NCBI RefSeq assembly: GCF_013344475.1
Contig: NZ_JABUOU010000001.1
Coordinates: forward strand, 620,001-684,000
Reading direction: 5' to 3'
From: Martelella limonii
GTDB taxonomy: Bacteria > Pseudomonadota > Alphaproteobacteria > Rhizobiales > Rhizobiaceae
Length of the DNA: 64,000 nt
The position numbers and the translations under genes were made by a program. Below are positions 62,238-64,000 of the stretch, piece by piece. The notes beneath the pieces were generated by a model. That model saw nothing but the letters and a program-made list of their open reading frames with translations. It had not been told where the DNA came from and did not search any database. Positions within the stretch are counted from its first letter, which is position 1, and every line of letters starts with the position of its first letter.

Positions 62238-64000
62238 TCACGGTGTCGAAACGAGCCGCACCGGCGTTCCCTTATAGGCGGGCGTCTGCGAGTTCTTTTC
62301 ATGATAGCCGAGCGGCACCAGCGGGTTCAGTTCCGGATAATAGCCTGCGATGCAGCCGGGCGGCAGGTCGTAGGCGCGGATCTTGAAGCCCTCCACGCGG
62401 CGGGTGACGCCATCATCGATAGCGGTCACGAGATCGACCTTCTGCCCCTCCTCCAGCCCCAGCCGCGCCATCTCGTCGCGATTGATCAGCACGATCTCGC
62501 GGCTGCCCTTGAGACCCCGCATGCGGTCGGAAAAGCCGTAGATTGTGGTGTTGAACTGGTCGTTGGAGCGCAGCGTGATAAGCGTCATCACATCCTTGCC
62601 GGTCGGCGGTTCTCCAAGCGCGGAGATCAACGTCGGCGGCGTGAACTGCGCCTTGCCGGTTTCCGTCTGCCAGTCGCGCTCGCGCGCCGGATTGCCCTTG
62701 AAGAAGCCGCCCGGCTGGAACAGCCTGTCGTTGAAGCGGGGGAACTTGTCGGGGTAGGTCTCGGAGATAAGATCGCGGATCAGATCGTAATTGCCCGTCC
62801 ATTCCTCCCATTTCAATCTCGGATTTTCAGGCAGTGTCGCCTTGGCGAGCGCGGCGATGATCGCGGTTTCGGATTTCACCTCCGGCCCCGGCGGCTTGGC
62901 GCTGCCGATCGAGCCATAGATATGGGAGAGTGAATCCTCCATCGAGACAGCCTGCGGGCCGGTCTCCTGGATGTCCTCGTCGGTGCGGCCGAGGCATGGC
63001 AGCAGATAGCCGACCTTGCCGGGCACGAGATGGGAGCGGTTGAGCTTGGTCGCGATCGAGACGGTCAGCTCCAGCCCCGGCCATGCGGCCTCCATGCGCG
63101 CGCTGTCCGGCAGTGCCCGCAGCAGATTGCCGCCGAGCGAGACGAGCGCCTTGACGCGGCCCTCAAGCAGCCCCTCGCAGGCGTGGACGGCGTTCAACCC
63201 CTCCTCCTCCGGCGGCTCGATGCCGAACAGCGCGCGGAGCTTGTCGGCCGGCATGTGCGACGATTTCTCGCCGATGCCCACGGTGCGCTGGCCCTGGACA
63301 TTGGAGTGCCCGCGCACCGGCGAAATGCCGGTTCCCGGCCGCCCGATATTGCCGCGCATCAGCAGCAAATTGCAGAGCATGCCGAGATTGAGCCAGCCAT
63401 TGACATGCTGGGTCATGCCCATGCCGTAGATGCCGATCGCCTTGTCGGCGCCGAGATAGATCTCAGCCGCCTCGGTGATCATTGCGCGCGTCAGGCCCGA
63501 ATGGGTCTCGATGTCGTCCCAGGTGATCGTTTCGAGCGCGGCGATGGTTTCCTCATAGCCGGATGTCTCGTTTTCGATGAAGGCGTGGTCGAGCACCCTG
63601 CCCGGGGCGCTTGCCTCGGCGTCGAGCACGCATTTCATCAGTCCGGCGATCACCGCGATGTCGCCGCCCGGGCGTACCTGATAGTATTTTTCGGAGATCG
63701 TGGTCGCCGAACCGATGGTCATCTGCGCGACATTCTGCGGATCGACGAATTTCAACAGGCCGCGTTCGCGCACCAGATTGAAGGTGACGATGCGACAGCC
63801 GCGCTCCACCGCGTCCTTCAGCACGTGGAGAAAGCGCGGACTGTTGGAGCCGGTGTTCTGGCCGAAGAAGAAGATCGCGTCGCATTCCTCGAAATCCTCC
63901 AGCGTGCAGGTGCCGACCGGCGTGCCGATGAAGGTCTTGAGGTTCACCGAGGTGGTCTCGTGGCACATGTTGGAGGATTGCGGCAGGTTCTGGTGGCCCA
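62238..64000 (-). CDS. FdhF/YdeP-family molybdopterin oxidoreductase, C-terminal part (5' end outside window)
   Basis: The minus-strand frame is open to the window edge, where it reads GHQNLPQSSNMCHETTSV, so the gene continues outside. The visible 586-odd residues include the cofactor-domain motif MCHETTS, FFFGQNTGSNSPRF, a middle YGMGMTQHVNGW and GISPVRGHSNVQGQRTVGIG, and the C-terminal barrel with TLITLRSNDQFNTTIYGF. This matches FdhF/YdeP proteins, related to formate dehydrogenase alpha subunits but usually without selenocysteine; YdeP is linked to acid resistance in E. coli. The substrate is not established. Confidence 0.9.
   Translation of the reverse strand, partial: GHQNLPQSSNMCHETTSVNLKTFIGTPVGTCTLEDFEECDAIFFFGQNTGSNSPRFLHVLKDAVERGCRIVTFNLVRERGLLKFVDPQNVAQMTIGSATTISEKYYQVRPGGDIAVIAGLMKCVLDAEASAPGRVLDHAFIENETSGYEETIAALETITWDDIETHSGLTRAMITEAAEIYLGADKAIGIYGMGMTQHVNGWLNLGMLCNLLLMRGNIGRPGTGISPVRGHSNVQGQRTVGIGEKSSHMPADKLRALFGIEPPEEEGLNAVHACEGLLEGRVKALVSLGGNLLRALPDSARMEAAWPGLELTVSIATKLNRSHLVPGKVGYLLPCLGRTDEDIQETGPQAVSMEDSLSHIYGSIGSAKPPGPEVKSETAIIAALAKATLPENPRLKWEEWTGNYDLIRDLISETYPDKFPRFNDRLFQPGGFFKGNPARERDWQTETGKAQFTPPTLISALGEPPTGKDVMTLITLRSNDQFNTTIYGFSDRMRGLKGSREIVLINRDEMARLGLEEGQKVDLVTAIDDGVTRRVEGFKIRAYDLPPGCIAGYYPELNPLVPLGYHEKNSQTPAYKGTPVRLVSTP

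Noticed and set aside
1-64000. CRISPR array or IS element
   Set aside because: No regularly spaced direct repeats and no transposase-like reading frames with terminal inverted repeats were seen.

Overview
The window looks like the chromosome of an alphaproteobacterium of the order Hyphomicrobiales (Rhizobiales), probably Rhizobiaceae-like. The reasons are gene content and order: dusB-ntrB-ntrC-ntrY-ntrX-(trkA)-hfq-hflX, a fused ispDF, cysG-DUF2849-cysI-DUF934, rlpA-tmk-holB-metG-tatD, an IalB-family protein, and high-GC coding sequence with many ATGA start/stop overlaps. The genus cannot be fixed from sequence reading alone.

Positions 1-9.64 kb are the right-hand part of a tailed-phage prophage. 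A tightly packed plus-strand block encodes a spike-base protein, HNH nuclease, tail tube, head-tail connectors, tail terminator, both terminase subunits and the tape measure, then unassigned small proteins and a protein with five zinc-ribbon modules. The gene order is unusual: the terminase pair sits after the connector genes and directly before the tape measure. No integrase, repressor, lysis, portal or capsid gene is visible. The prophage abuts the 5' half of a tRNA-Ser(UGA) gene that stops at the anticodon loop (about 9789-9827), so this is very probably the integration junction.

From 9.8 to 21 kb comes core chromosome: rlpA, tmk, holB, metG, tatD, a PhnP-like metallo-hydrolase, then a complete four-gene polyamine-type ABC importer. 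From 21 to 27.6 kb lies a two-armed cluster around an ECF sigma factor and its ChrR-type zinc/cupin anti-sigma factor. One arm carries DUF2177; the other carries an FAD oxidoreductase, DUF1365 and a cyclopropane-synthase-like methyltransferase, with a DUF1295 membrane protein beside it. This resembles the singlet-oxygen response of Rhodobacter sphaeroides, in which such enzymes modify membrane fatty acids.

From 27.6 to 31 kb are yigZ, a small lipoprotein, an AbrB-type membrane protein and a choloylglycine-hydrolase-family enzyme. An AT-rich one-gene insertion (31.17-32.39 kb) encodes a PIN-like nuclease with a coiled-coil tail and looks horizontally acquired. Next, on the minus strand, is the glycine cleavage operon gcvT-gcvH-gcvP, controlled by a tandem glycine riboswitch at about 37.30-37.46 kb.

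From 37.8 to 50.7 kb come ratA, cinA-like and ispDF, then the nitrogen-regulation locus dusB-ntrBC-ntrYX, trkA, hfq and hflX. After mazG and a nucleoside deaminase, 52.5-57.4 kb is an assimilatory sulfite/siroheme operon (cysG, DUF2849, cysI, DUF934) followed by ferredoxin-NADP reductase. The last part holds a MacAB-like efflux operon on the minus strand, an IalB-family protein, a P-loop kinase-like protein, and the C-terminal part of an FdhF/YdeP-type molybdopterin oxidoreductase running off the window end.
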